Below the pieces are notes generated by a model. It was given only the letters and a program-made list of their open reading frames with translations, searched no databases and was not told where the DNA came from. The translations under genes were made by a program, and so were the position numbers. Of a stretch of DNA of 64,000 bases, positions 28,872 to 38,561 are shown piece by piece (position 1 is the stretch's first letter; each line of letters starts with the position of its first letter). This DNA comes from Chlorobiales bacterium Clorobi_01 (GTDB taxonomy: Bacteria > Bacteroidota > Chlorobiia > Chlorobiales > Chlorobiaceae): the NCBI GenBank assembly GCA_001602925.1, contig LUZT01000006.1, positions 568,438-632,437 of the forward strand, given 5' to 3'.

Positions 28872-30633
28872 GCTCTCATTCAGACTTGGTCTGGTTTTTG
28901 GCCTGATCATCTTTTTTTCGCTCGCCTTCAGCTATGTCTACCAGGGGCGTCAGCTCCGCAAGGTGCTTTTCCAGAACGTCCGGACAAGCCTTCTGCACGA
29001 CCTTCGCCTTACCGCAGGGATGCTGGAGAGCCGCCCGCCGGGGTGGGCCGATCCGGCGATCACCGACCAGTGGACTGGCCGGGTCGGCAAGATGCTCGAC
29101 GTGCGGGTCACGTTGGTCGATCTCGGCGGCAAGGTTATTGGCGATTCCTACGTTCCCGCCGCCAAACTCGACAAGCTTGAAAACCACCGCAACCGCGAGG
29201 AGGTCAAAGCGGCGCTCTCCGGAGGTATTGGAGAGGCGCAACGTTTCAGTGTTTCCGTCCGCGAAAATATGCTCTACATGGCCATGCCGGTCGGCAAGCC
29301 CGTTCCCTGGGCGGTGCTCAGGCTGGCCAAGCCGTTGCACGACATCGCCGCCGTCGAAGCGCAGATCGACAAGGGCATCGAGGGTGGCCTCTACTGGGCG
29401 CTGCTGATCTCCCTGACTGCTGGAGCGCTGTCGGCCATGTTTCTTTCCCGCCCGCTCGTCAGGATCGCCAGCGCAGCCGACCGCTTCCTGCATGGCGAGA
29501 CGGAGGTGAAGATTCCCGTCAAGCATGACGACGAGATCGGACGCCTGGCGCGGGCGTTCAACTATCTTTCCGAAGAGATCGTGCGGCTGACCCGCAAGGA
29601 GGAGTGGTTGCGGGAGGTACTGTCGAGTATTCGCGAGGCCATTATCGTGACCAACGCTTCGGGCGAGATCGTACTTGCCAACCCCGCCGCATCGCGGCTG
29701 TTCATGATCGAGGCGGCCCGCAAGCGTTCGATTCCCGTGACCAACATCGAGGATGCGGCGATGCGGGAGCTGTTCGAGCGGGTGCAGAAGCGGCAGAGTG
29801 GCATCTACAACGAGGAGCTGACGGCCATGACCTCCAAAGGAAAGCGCACGCTCAAGGTGACAGCCGTGCCGGTCATGCGGGGGTCGCTGTTCGACGGCAC
29901 CGTGCTGGTTATCAACGATGTGACCCGACTGCGCAATCTGGAGCGCACCCGCCGGGACTTCGTTTCGAGCGTGTCGCACGAACTGCGCACGCCGCTGGCG
30001 AGCATCAAGGGGTACACTGAAACCCTGCTCGAGGGGGCGATGAACGATCCGGAAAACGCCACGGCATTTCTGAATATCATCCATCAGGAGGCCGAGCAGC
30101 TCACGGCGCTGGTCAACGATGTGCTCGACCTGTCGCGCATCGAATCGGGCAAGATCGTTTACTCTTTCGAGCCGGTCGATGTCAAGCCGCAGCTCGAAAA
30201 AACGGCGGCGCTCTTCGAACCAGCCGCTGCACGCAAGGGCGTGCGCATCGAGCTGAATGCGCCTGAAGGGCTTCCGGCGGTTCTGGCCGACCGGAGCTAC
30301 TTTGACATCGTCGTGCGCAACCTTATCGACAACGCGATCAAATATGTCGATGCAGAGAGCGGTCGGGTACGAGTCAGCGCCTACGCCACGGGCGACAGTG
30401 TCAGCATCGAGGTCGCGGACAACGGCATCGGCATTCCGCAGGCCGATCTCGACCGTATTTTCGAACGCTTCTACCGCGTGGACAAGGCGCGATCCCGGGA
30501 GCTTGGCGGCACGGGGCTCGGTCTTTCCATCGTCAAGCATATCGTACTCGCGCATAAAGGCAAGGTCGAGGTTCGCTCCAGAATCAATCGTGGTACGACT
30601 TTCACCGTTATGCTTCCCGTCGCCAAAGCCTGA
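28861..30633 (+). CDS. phoR: PhoR-type membrane sensor histidine kinase
   Basis: 590-residue sensor. One N-terminal membrane helix (about 9-25), a periplasmic domain, a second helix (about 175-195), then a HAMP segment (RPLVRIASAADRFLHGE). A PAS domain (about 248-355), HisKA with the phosphorylated His in SSVSHELRTPLASIKGY, and HATPase_c with NLIDNAIKY, DNGIGIP and GGTGLGLSIVKHIV follow. It pairs with the overlapping response regulator upstream. A terminator-like hairpin follows the stop. Confidence 0.93.
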   Translation: MKAKLSFRLGLVFGLIIFFSLAFSYVYQGRQLRKVLFQNVRTSLLHDLRLTAGMLESRPPGWADPAITDQWTGRVGKMLDVRVTLVDLGGKVIGDSYVPAAKLDKLENHRNREEVKAALSGGIGEAQRFSVSVRENMLYMAMPVGKPVPWAVLRLAKPLHDIAAVEAQIDKGIEGGLYWALLISLTAGALSAMFLSRPLVRIASAADRFLHGETEVKIPVKHDDEIGRLARAFNYLSEEIVRLTRKEEWLREVLSSIREAIIVTNASGEIVLANPAASRLFMIEAARKRSIPVTNIEDAAMRELFERVQKRQSGIYNEELTAMTSKGKRTLKVTAVPVMRGSLFDGTVLVINDVTRLRNLERTRRDFVSSVSHELRTPLASIKGYTETLLEGAMNDPENATAFLNIIHQEAEQLTALVNDVLDLSRIESGKIVYSFEPVDVKPQLEKTAALFEPAAARKGVRIELNAPEGLPAVLADRSYFDIVVRNLIDNAIKYVDAESGRVRVSAYATGDSVSIEVADNGIGIPQADLDRIFERFYRVDKARSRELGGTGLGLSIVKHIVLAHKGKVEVRSRINRGTTFTVMLPVAKA

Positions 30634-30650
30634 ACGCGAGGCTTTCGAAA

Positions 30651-30672
30651 CGGCTGGAACCGGCCATTTTTT
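30651..30672 (+). terminator. Possible terminator of phoB-phoR
   Basis: GGCTGG (30652-30657) can pair with CCGGCC (30660-30665), with one G-U and a very tight loop, followed by ATTTTTT. The small loop lowers confidence. Confidence 0.45.
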
Positions 30673-30759
30673 CGGTTAATCGCCATTTTTTTGTTACATA
30701 ACCCTACAGGCTATGAAGGAACGCTGATCCTCTTGAACCCCGCAATATCCAATTCCGCT

Positions 30760-32007
30760 ATGCTCGACTCTCTTCTGCTCTATATAGAATCCTTCAACGT
30801 TGACCGGTCGATCGCCGTACCTGTGGCCACGCTGCTTGCCGTTCTTGTGGCCATGCTGCTTATCGCCATTGTCGAGCTTGTCACGAAAAAAATCCTTCTG
30901 CGATCCATCGATCACTTTGCGGCAAAAACAGCAACCAATCTGGACGATCTGCTGGTCAGGTATGGCGTGTTCAACTGGATCGCTCATCTGGTGCCGCCTC
31001 TGCTCGCGTACCGGATGGCCGGTACTGTTCTGCAGTTCTATCCCGCCGCGGTGCCGCAGGTAACGGATGGGCTGGTCATCTATTTTGCCGTGGTCGTTAT
31101 TCTGCTGCTGCTCGCCGTGCTCGATGTCGTTTACGAATTCTACTCGGGGCACCCGATTGGCATGAAGCTGCCGGTCAAAAGCATCGTGCAGGTGATCAAG
31201 ACGGTTATCGTTTCGATTGGCGTGGTGATTGTCATCTCCCGCCTGCTTGGCCAGTCTCCCGTGGTTTTCATCAGCGGTATCGGCGCGTTCACGGCGGTGC
31301 TGCTGCTCATTTTCAAGGATTCGATTCTCGGTCTCGTGGCGGGGGTGCAGCTTTCGACCAACGACCTGGTGCGCATCGGCGACTGGATCACGATGCCCAA
31401 ATACGGCGCTGATGGAGATGTGATCGACATTTCGCTCGTGACCGTGTCGGTGCAGAACTTCGACAAGACCATCGTGGTGCTTCCGGCCTATACGCTCATT
31501 TCCGAGGGGTTCAAGAACTGGCGGGGGATGCAGGAGTCGGACGGGCGGCGGATCAAGCGCTCCTTCAATATCGACATGCAGAGTATCCGGTTTCTCGACG
31601 GCGAACTCATGAAAAAAATCGAGGCGGTCCAGCTGCTGAAGCCTTACCTGCAGGAACGTCTTCAGGAGATCACCAGCCACAACCGGGCGGTGGGCGCTGA
31701 TGAAGACTCGCCGGTCAATGGCCGCCGACTTACCAATCTCGGTACTTTCCGCGCCTATCTCCAGGCTTATGTGCACAGCCTGTCCAGAATCAACACCGAC
31801 ATGATGATCATGATCCGGTACCTGCAACCGGATGCCTTCGGATTACCGTGCGAGATCTACTGCTTCACCAGAACGAAAGATTGGGCGGAATACGAAGGGG
31901 TGCAGGCGGATATTCTCGATCATATTTTCGCTGTGCTGCCCTGGTTCGATCTCAAGGCCTATCAGCTCCAGGGCGCAGCGGTTCCTCCGCCAGCCGTCAC
32001 AGAGTGA
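30760..32007 (+). CDS. MscS-family mechanosensitive channel, YbdG-like
   Basis: 415 residues when started at the ATG at 30760, the same length as E. coli YbdG; an upstream TTG at 30691 is less likely. About five membrane helices (residues 20-45, 70-90, 100-120, 145-165, 170-190) precede the MscS pore segment (LGQSPVVFISGIGAFTAVLLLIF, cited in part) and beta domain (LVRIGDWITMPKYGADGDVIDISL). The large cytoplasmic C-terminus has the YbdG-type region IKRSFNIDMQSIRFL. It likely releases solutes on hypo-osmotic shock. Its 3' end overlaps the convergent NUDIX gene by 11 bases. Confidence 0.85.
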   Translation: MLDSLLLYIESFNVDRSIAVPVATLLAVLVAMLLIAIVELVTKKILLRSIDHFAAKTATNLDDLLVRYGVFNWIAHLVPPLLAYRMAGTVLQFYPAAVPQVTDGLVIYFAVVVILLLLAVLDVVYEFYSGHPIGMKLPVKSIVQVIKTVIVSIGVVIVISRLLGQSPVVFISGIGAFTAVLLLIFKDSILGLVAGVQLSTNDLVRIGDWITMPKYGADGDVIDISLVTVSVQNFDKTIVVLPAYTLISEGFKNWRGMQESDGRRIKRSFNIDMQSIRFLDGELMKKIEAVQLLKPYLQERLQEITSHNRAVGADEDSPVNGRRLTNLGTFRAYLQAYVHSLSRINTDMMIMIRYLQPDAFGLPCEIYCFTRTKDWAEYEGVQADILDHIFAVLPWFDLKAYQLQGAAVPPPAVTE

Positions 32008-32515
32008 GCGACAGGTCGTGCTCCGGCCAGCGGCTCTCTGCGATGATCTGGCGATGCAGCGGAATCCTTACCGGAGGCATGTTGTCGGGCCGGTAGAAGC
32101 CCGCCTCGAACACCTCGTGGTTGATCGAGATGCGCTCGTGAGCTGCAATCACGCGGTACGCCACTGCCATCAGCGATCCGTAAAGCTCCGATTCAAGATG
32201 CCACACCCCGATCAGTTTGTCGATGGTACCCTCCAGCGAGGTCTCCTCGAACAGTTCCCGCAGACAACCCTCCTCGGGCCGTTCGCCCGCTTCGAGAAAT
32301 CCGCCGGGCAGCGCCCATTCGTTGAAGGCCGGTTCGTGCGCACGCCGGATCATCAGGAGCTCGTTGTTCCGGTTGACCGTCAGGGCGACGGCGACCGGCA
32401 GGGGATTGACGTAATGCACCCATCCGCACTGAGGACAGCTCATCCGGTCGCGGCCATCGATGAAAGACTCGTTCAGTGGTGTGGCGCACAGCGGGCAGAA
32501 TGCAAATGACTTCAT
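31997..32515 (-). CDS. NUDIX hydrolase with N-terminal zinc ribbon
   Basis: 172 residues. Residues 7-30 form a zinc ribbon (CPLC then CPQC), followed by a NUDIX fold with box GGFLEAGERPEEGCLRELFEE (about residues 68-90). The layout resembles NudC-type or ADP-ribose/NADH pyrophosphatases, but the full NudC N-terminal domain and SQPWPFPxS signature are missing. Substrate is therefore open. It is convergent with the channel gene. Confidence 0.88.
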   Translation of the reverse strand: MKSFAFCPLCATPLNESFIDGRDRMSCPQCGWVHYVNPLPVAVALTVNRNNELLMIRRAHEPAFNEWALPGGFLEAGERPEEGCLRELFEETSLEGTIDKLIGVWHLESELYGSLMAVAYRVIAAHERISINHEVFEAGFYRPDNMPPVRIPLHRQIIAESRWPEHDLSLTL

Positions 32516-32733
32516 GCAGGCAACAGTAAAGAGTAGGTGTCGGTTTCATTTTCAAACGGAAGCACAAGGCAGCCGTTCGATTCCATCCGAAAAAACCGGA
32601 ATCGTGTTCAAATAATTTCTGAAGATAGGTGATCCTGCTCCGGTGCCATGAAAAATCCGGGAAACTTTTTGTGGGCGGATATGAGTTCCCGATGCTGAAA
32701 ACCCTATGAAAATGTAATTATAAATCACCAGTC

Positions 32734-33204
32734 ATGGCACTATTGCAGGCGGGCCAGAAAGCCCCGGAATTCACCGCGAAAGACCAGGATGGGAAAGAAG
32801 TTTCCCTTCGCGGCTACATAGGCAGGAAGGTCGTTCTCTACTTTTATCCGAAGGACGATACGCCGGGTTGTACCAAGGAGGCTTGTGCTTTTCGTGACAA
32901 TTTGCCTAACTTTGAAAAGGTAGATGCAGTGGTGCTTGGGGTGAGCGTCGATGGTCAGAAAGCCCACCGGAAATTCGCAGACAAGTATGAGCTCCCGTTC
33001 ACGCTTCTGGTCGATGATGAGAAAAAAATCGTCGAAGCATACGGAGTCTGGGGACTGAAAAAGTTCATGGGCAGAGAGTACATGGGGACGAACCGGGTCA
33101 CCTATCTGATTGATGAACAGGGCACCATCGAAAAGGTGTGGCCAAAAGTCAAACCTGAAACGCACGCAGCAGAGGTGCTCGACTGGTTGCAGCAAAAAAC
33201 GTGA
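32734..33204 (+). CDS. bcp: Thiol peroxidase of the Bcp/PrxQ group
   Basis: 156-residue peroxiredoxin reducing hydroperoxides with thioredoxin. The peroxidatic Cys is in PKDDTPGCTKEACAF and a second Cys five residues on is the PrxQ resolving cysteine, so a two-Cys mechanism is expected. The conserved fold end RVTYLIDEQGTI is present. It is followed after 3 bases by the YqgE gene, an operon. Useful for protection of an anaerobe's Fe-S-rich photosystem. Confidence 0.95.
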   Translation: MALLQAGQKAPEFTAKDQDGKEVSLRGYIGRKVVLYFYPKDDTPGCTKEACAFRDNLPNFEKVDAVVLGVSVDGQKAHRKFADKYELPFTLLVDDEKKIVEAYGVWGLKKFMGREYMGTNRVTYLIDEQGTIEKVWPKVKPETHAAEVLDWLQQKT

Positions 33205-33207
33205 CAC

Positions 33208-33771
33208 ATGACAAACGAATTTGAAATACTCAAGCCGGGCAAGCTCCTGCTGGCTTCGGCGAATCTGCTTGAATCCAATTTCAAGCGGACGGTGCTTCTC
33301 ATGTGCGAACACAACGAAGAAGGGTCGATCGGTTTCATTCTGAACAAACCGATGGAATTCAAGGTGTGCGAAGCCATCAGTGGATTTGACGAGATAGACG
33401 AACCGTTGCACATGGGCGGGCCGGTGCAGGTTGATACAGTGCATTTTCTACACACTCGGGGTGATGTGATCGATGGGGCTGTCGAAGTGATTCCGGGCCT
33501 TTTCTGGGGCGGCGACAAGGAGCAGCTCAGTTACCTCATCAATACCGGCGTGATCAAAGCCTCAGAGGTGCGCTTCTTTCTCGGTTATGCCGGATGGAGC
33601 GCGGGACAGCTTGAAGAGGAGTTCGAAGAGGGCTCGTGGTACACCGCCGACGCATCGAACGAGCAGGTATTCACGGACGAATACGAACGCATGTGGAGCC
33701 GTACCGTGCGCTCCAAGGGCGGCGAGTACTGCTATGTTGCCAACTCGCCGGAGCTTCCGGGTATGAACTGA
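33208..33771 (+). CDS. YqgE/AlgH family protein (DUF179)
   Basis: 187 residues of the widespread UPF0301 family. Conserved landmarks are LASANLLESNFKRTVLLMCEHNEEGSIG (start of the fold, cited in part), LNKPM, HMGGPVQ and FLGYAGWSAGQLEEEFEEGSW. The biochemical role is not established; AlgH is named for alginate regulation in Pseudomonas. Here it is cotranscribed with bcp, and the tmRNA gene follows. Confidence 0.9.
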   Translation: MTNEFEILKPGKLLLASANLLESNFKRTVLLMCEHNEEGSIGFILNKPMEFKVCEAISGFDEIDEPLHMGGPVQVDTVHFLHTRGDVIDGAVEVIPGLFWGGDKEQLSYLINTGVIKASEVRFFLGYAGWSAGQLEEEFEEGSWYTADASNEQVFTDEYERMWSRTVRSKGGEYCYVANSPELPGMN

Positions 33772-33812
33772 TTTTTGCAATGTTCGCAGGAACTCTCCTC
33801 AGATTCCGGTTG

Positions 33813-33841
33813 TTGTCAATATCAGGAGAAAATTGTATCTA
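33813..33841 (+). promoter_or_regulatory. Probable promoter of ssrA
   Basis: TTGTCA (33813-33818) and TATCTA (33836-33841) are separated by 17 bases and lie about 30 bases before the mature 5' end of tmRNA. Confidence 0.5.
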
Positions 33842-33871
33842 CTACTGACTACCATCGTTCTTTGACCTACT

Positions 33872-34272
33872 GGGGATGACAGGCTATCGACAGGATAGGT
33901 GTGAGATGTCGTTGCACTCCGAGTTTCAGCATGGACGGACTCGTTAAACAAGTCTATGTACCAATAGATGCAGACGATTATTCGTATGCAATGGCTGCCT
34001 GATTAGCACAAGTTAATTTAGACGCCATCGTCCTGCGGTGAATGCGCTTACTCTGAAGCCGCCGGATGGCATAACCCGCGCTTGAGCCTACGGGTTCGCG
34101 CAAGTAAGCTCCGTACATTCATGCCCGAGGGGGTGTGCGGGTAACCAATCGGGATAAGGGGACGAACGCTGCTGGCGGTGTAACCGGACCACGAAAAACC
34201 AATCACCAGAGATGAGTGTGGTGACTGCATTGAGCAGTGTTCTGGACGCGGGTTCAAGTCCCGCCATCTCCA
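33872..34272 (+). ncRNA. ssrA: tmRNA
   Basis: Ribosome rescue RNA. The tRNA-like ends pair: GGGGATG at 33872-33878 with CATCTCC ending at 34271, discriminator A at 34272, and T-arm GCGGGTTCAAGTCCCGC. The CCA is not encoded. The tag reading frame begins with the resume codon GCA at 33970 and reads ADDYSYAMAA with TGA at 34000-34002. Several G/C-rich stems between tag and 3' end fit the pseudoknot region. The tag sequence is as known for green sulfur bacteria. Confidence 0.97.
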
Positions 34273-34288
34273 CAAGTTACAACCAGTT

Positions 34289-34326
34289 AGGCAGGTCCGT
34301 CAGTACGAGGGCTTGCCTTTTTTTAT
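34289..34326 (+). terminator. Terminator of ssrA
   Basis: AGGCA (34289-34293) pairs with TGCCT (34314-34318), followed by seven T. It lies 16 bases after the tmRNA 3' end. Confidence 0.7.
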
Positions 34327-34630
34327 GCCGTTTTTTACCGGCATTCATCCTCGCCCCTTCAAGCCTTATCTTTCTTCATCAGGCGTACAAGCCACATTGC
34401 CATTTTCAGCGATCGCGATTATTGCCGGAGACTGTTTTTTCTGAGGCATCATGCACATACATCTCTTGCAATTTGTCAGAATTATTCATGGCAATTCTGG
34501 CGACTTTTATTAATCCGGTATATCTGCTTTCTCTTGCTTAACGGCAGCTCAGTTCTCTGACCAGCCGGGTGAATTCATTGAAAATCAATACCTTGAAAGA
34601 CGCAGTCACTCAACTCAGTATCGGAGATTC
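34327..34630. other. Intergenic region after ssrA
   Basis: About 300 bases with no convincing ORF, RNA or repeat. The last part presumably carries the promoter for the secreted protein gene. Confidence 0.4.
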
Positions 34631-34633
34631 ATG

Positions 34634-35197
34634 ATGAACCCATCAAAAATTTTCGCCTTGACCATCGCGTGCGGTATCGTTCTGTTGAGGTTCAATTGGA
34701 TGGCTCGGGCTCAGGTAATGTATGAGCCGCTTCAGAACAAGGCGCCTCTGAGCATCTACAAGTATCCGAGAGTCAAGCTGGCTGCTGACCTGGAAGCAAA
34801 TCTCACCCTGATCAAAGCCGATAACGGACGGCTCAATATTACCGGCACGGTAACAAACGTGGGCAAAAGCATTTGCAAGACAGCATCCCTGGCTGAGCTG
34901 ATTATGAATTTGAGTTATGCCCCACAGTATTCCTACGCGAAAACCGGCGTGTCGGACATTCTTGTTTCCAGGTCTTTCAACAATCTCAAGGCGGGCGATT
35001 CCATAGTGGTCAATGCGGTTTATCAGATTCCGGACTTTGGCGGCTGGGCATCCGCCAATGTGCCAGGCAATGCCAAACGCCTTTTCACCCTCCGCGTCAT
35101 CAGACAGGATGCTTCATCTTACAAGCCAGACGAAGATGCCAACATCGAGAACAATGTTGCAGACGACGTTGTGTCCTATCGGGATTTGATACACTGA
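34634..35197 (+). CDS. Secreted protein of unknown function
   Basis: 187 residues from ATG 34634 (an adjacent ATG at 34631 adds one). A signal peptide (MNPSKIFALTIACGIVLL...ARAQ) is evident. The mature part looks like an all-beta, CARDB/Ig-like domain (LNITGTVTNVGKSICKTASLAE, then LKAGDSIVVNAVYQIPDFGGWA, each cited in part), a pattern seen in extracellular adhesion or filament modules. Not recognised as a named family. A possible small gene follows after 12 bases. Confidence 0.7.
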   Translation: MNPSKIFALTIACGIVLLRFNWMARAQVMYEPLQNKAPLSIYKYPRVKLAADLEANLTLIKADNGRLNITGTVTNVGKSICKTASLAELIMNLSYAPQYSYAKTGVSDILVSRSFNNLKAGDSIVVNAVYQIPDFGGWASANVPGNAKRLFTLRVIRQDASSYKPDEDANIENNVADDVVSYRDLIH

Positions 35198-35209
35198 AAG
35201 AGTGGCGCA

Positions 35210-35449
35210 ATGAATGACTTTGAGGCATTGGTCAAGATGGCATGGTCGCAATATGGCCATAAGGTTGGCTTGATCGATATCCAGGTTGAAGGCAGATCCG
35301 GCATCGGTCTCAGGTACAAATTTTCGGAATCCGGTTTGGCCGGCCGCTTTATGCGCCTGAGAGAGCTTCATAACAGCTATGAGCCAATGTTTGCCAATAC
35401 CCCCTCAGGCACGAAGGGAATGATGTCGTGGAAATCTGGGAGCAACTGA
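35210..35449 (+). CDS. Small hypothetical protein
   Basis: 79 residues starting 12 bases after the secreted-protein stop, with AAAGAG at a fair distance before the ATG. The sequence is mixed-charge with no signal or membrane segment and no family I recognise. The tight spacing argues for an operon; the lack of any familiar motif argues for caution. An opposite-strand ORF overlaps it but looks no better. Confidence 0.35.
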   Translation: MNDFEALVKMAWSQYGHKVGLIDIQVEGRSGIGLRYKFSESGLAGRFMRLRELHNSYEPMFANTPSGTKGMMSWKSGSN

Positions 35450-35568
35450 CAGGGTATACTGAGCCTTTGATGGAGAGGTGAGGTTTCGTTGGCAGAACTT
35501 TTTCTTACTTTTTCCCTTCCTTGAGTGCGGTTTGCGAATCGCGCCTTCCATAACTTGTAACTGAAATA

Positions 35569-36003
35569 ATGTTTATCGGCGACGTTGTTTGCGCCATCAT
35601 CGAGCGTGATGGCCGGTTTCTCATAGCCCGGAGACCGGAGGGGAAGCATCTTGCAAGGAAATGGGAGTTCCCGGGCGGCAAGGTCGAGGCTGGCGAATCG
35701 GAGGCAGCAGCGCTTGATCGGGAGCTTCAGGAAGAGCTTGGGGTGAGGGTGGAGATTATCGAACGCCTCACTCCGGTCGAGCACAGCTACCCGGACCGGT
35801 CGCTTCGGCTGATCGCTTTTCGTTGCAGGATTGTCGATGGAGTGCCGGATGCTGGCGAGCATGAGGAGCTGCGATGGATCGAAATCGATGAAGCCGGCGC
35901 ATACGATTTTCCGGAGGCAGATCTTCCCATTCTTGCCGAGTATCGCCTCAAAATCGTCGCTGTACCGCCGGGTGCTCCCGATCAGTTGCATAAAGCGGAT
36001 TGA
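35569..36003 (+). CDS. MutT-type NUDIX pyrophosphatase
   Basis: 144 residues with the NUDIX box GGKVEAGESEAAALDRELQEELGV (about residues 38-60, first 20 shown by key residues G, E, REL, EE, G). The start VVCAIIERDGRFLIARRPEGKHLARKWEFPGG resembles MutT, which hydrolyses 8-oxo-dGTP. An alternative NUDIX substrate cannot be excluded. It is upstream of a short unknown ORF and recQ, a DNA-maintenance context. Confidence 0.88.
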   Translation: MFIGDVVCAIIERDGRFLIARRPEGKHLARKWEFPGGKVEAGESEAAALDRELQEELGVRVEIIERLTPVEHSYPDRSLRLIAFRCRIVDGVPDAGEHEELRWIEIDEAGAYDFPEADLPILAEYRLKIVAVPPGAPDQLHKAD

Positions 36004-36201
36004 GTACAGCTCTTTTCAGGGAGGGCAAGGCTCATTGTTCCAGCTGAACGGGCGCAGTTCCGTGTCGTGCCTGGTGAAAGCTCGCGTGATTTTTCAGCGT
36101 TGATTGTTCTTAAGGCTTATATTTCAGGCGAGTGCAAATATGCGGTGATCCTTTTGCTCCGACCAATGAGGCACGAAAGAGCGTATGCGGGCATTCCGGT
36201 T

Positions 36202-36480
36202 ATGATTGAAACGATCACCTGGCGGAGTGACCGGATAAAGAGGATCGCCGTATCGCTGATCAATGGTCGTGCTTTCGTGAGCAGCAGCTATCACAAAAAG
36301 CATATTCAGCTGTTCGAAACTGCCGGTGTGGTGGCGTTCATCAGTATTGGCAAGGCGGTCACGATTTCGACTGAATTTTTCGTTCCTCTTGAAAAGTCTT
36401 CCCAAGATCATCCGGTTGCCGCCTGCAAAATGGGTAGCCATGAGGTCGATACGGCTCTCTGGCACCCGGTTCATTTCTGA
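36202..36480 (+). CDS. Small hypothetical protein upstream of recQ
   Basis: About 92 residues from ATG 36202 (MIETITW), with alternative starts at 36166 and 36067. Codon use looks like coding DNA, and it stops 11 bases before the recQ ATG. The product is beta-rich (RIAVSLINGRAFVSSSYHKK, AVTISTEFFVPLEK) without membrane segments. No family recognised. A minus-strand ORF over the same region is the rival reading. Confidence 0.45.
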   Translation: MIETITWRSDRIKRIAVSLINGRAFVSSSYHKKHIQLFETAGVVAFISIGKAVTISTEFFVPLEKSSQDHPVAACKMGSHEVDTALWHPVHF

Positions 36481-36491
36481 CCCTGACAATC

Positions 36492-38321
<1,830 letters not shown>

Positions 38322-38561
38322 CTGCTTGCTTGGTAAATTATTACCAGCCCGATGTTGTCTCGCGCAGTAACAGTACTCGGGAAAAACCGCATTGAGCCGG
38401 GAAGTGAAAGCTCGCTATTCATTGTATATCTCCTGTTGTTTTGACGTAAAATATTTTGAAGTCGATACGAGGTTATCTATTTTGAAAGAGGTTGTTCCAT
38501 TGGTTTAAAAGCGACGTTGGGCCCATCCAAAACAGAAGGGGTGCAAACGAGATGAGGTGTG

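Noticed and set aside
27192..28910. Minus-strand open frame of 572 codons across oppD, phoB and phoR
   Set aside because: It is a high-GC shadow of three genes with intact motifs.
28876..30555. Minus-strand open frame of 559 codons opposite phoR
   Set aside because: Shadow of a kinase with full HisKA and HATPase motifs on the other strand.
36124..36489. Minus-strand ORF opposite the small gene before recQ
   Set aside because: Considered as a rival, but the plus-strand frame has better codon use and tight spacing to recQ.
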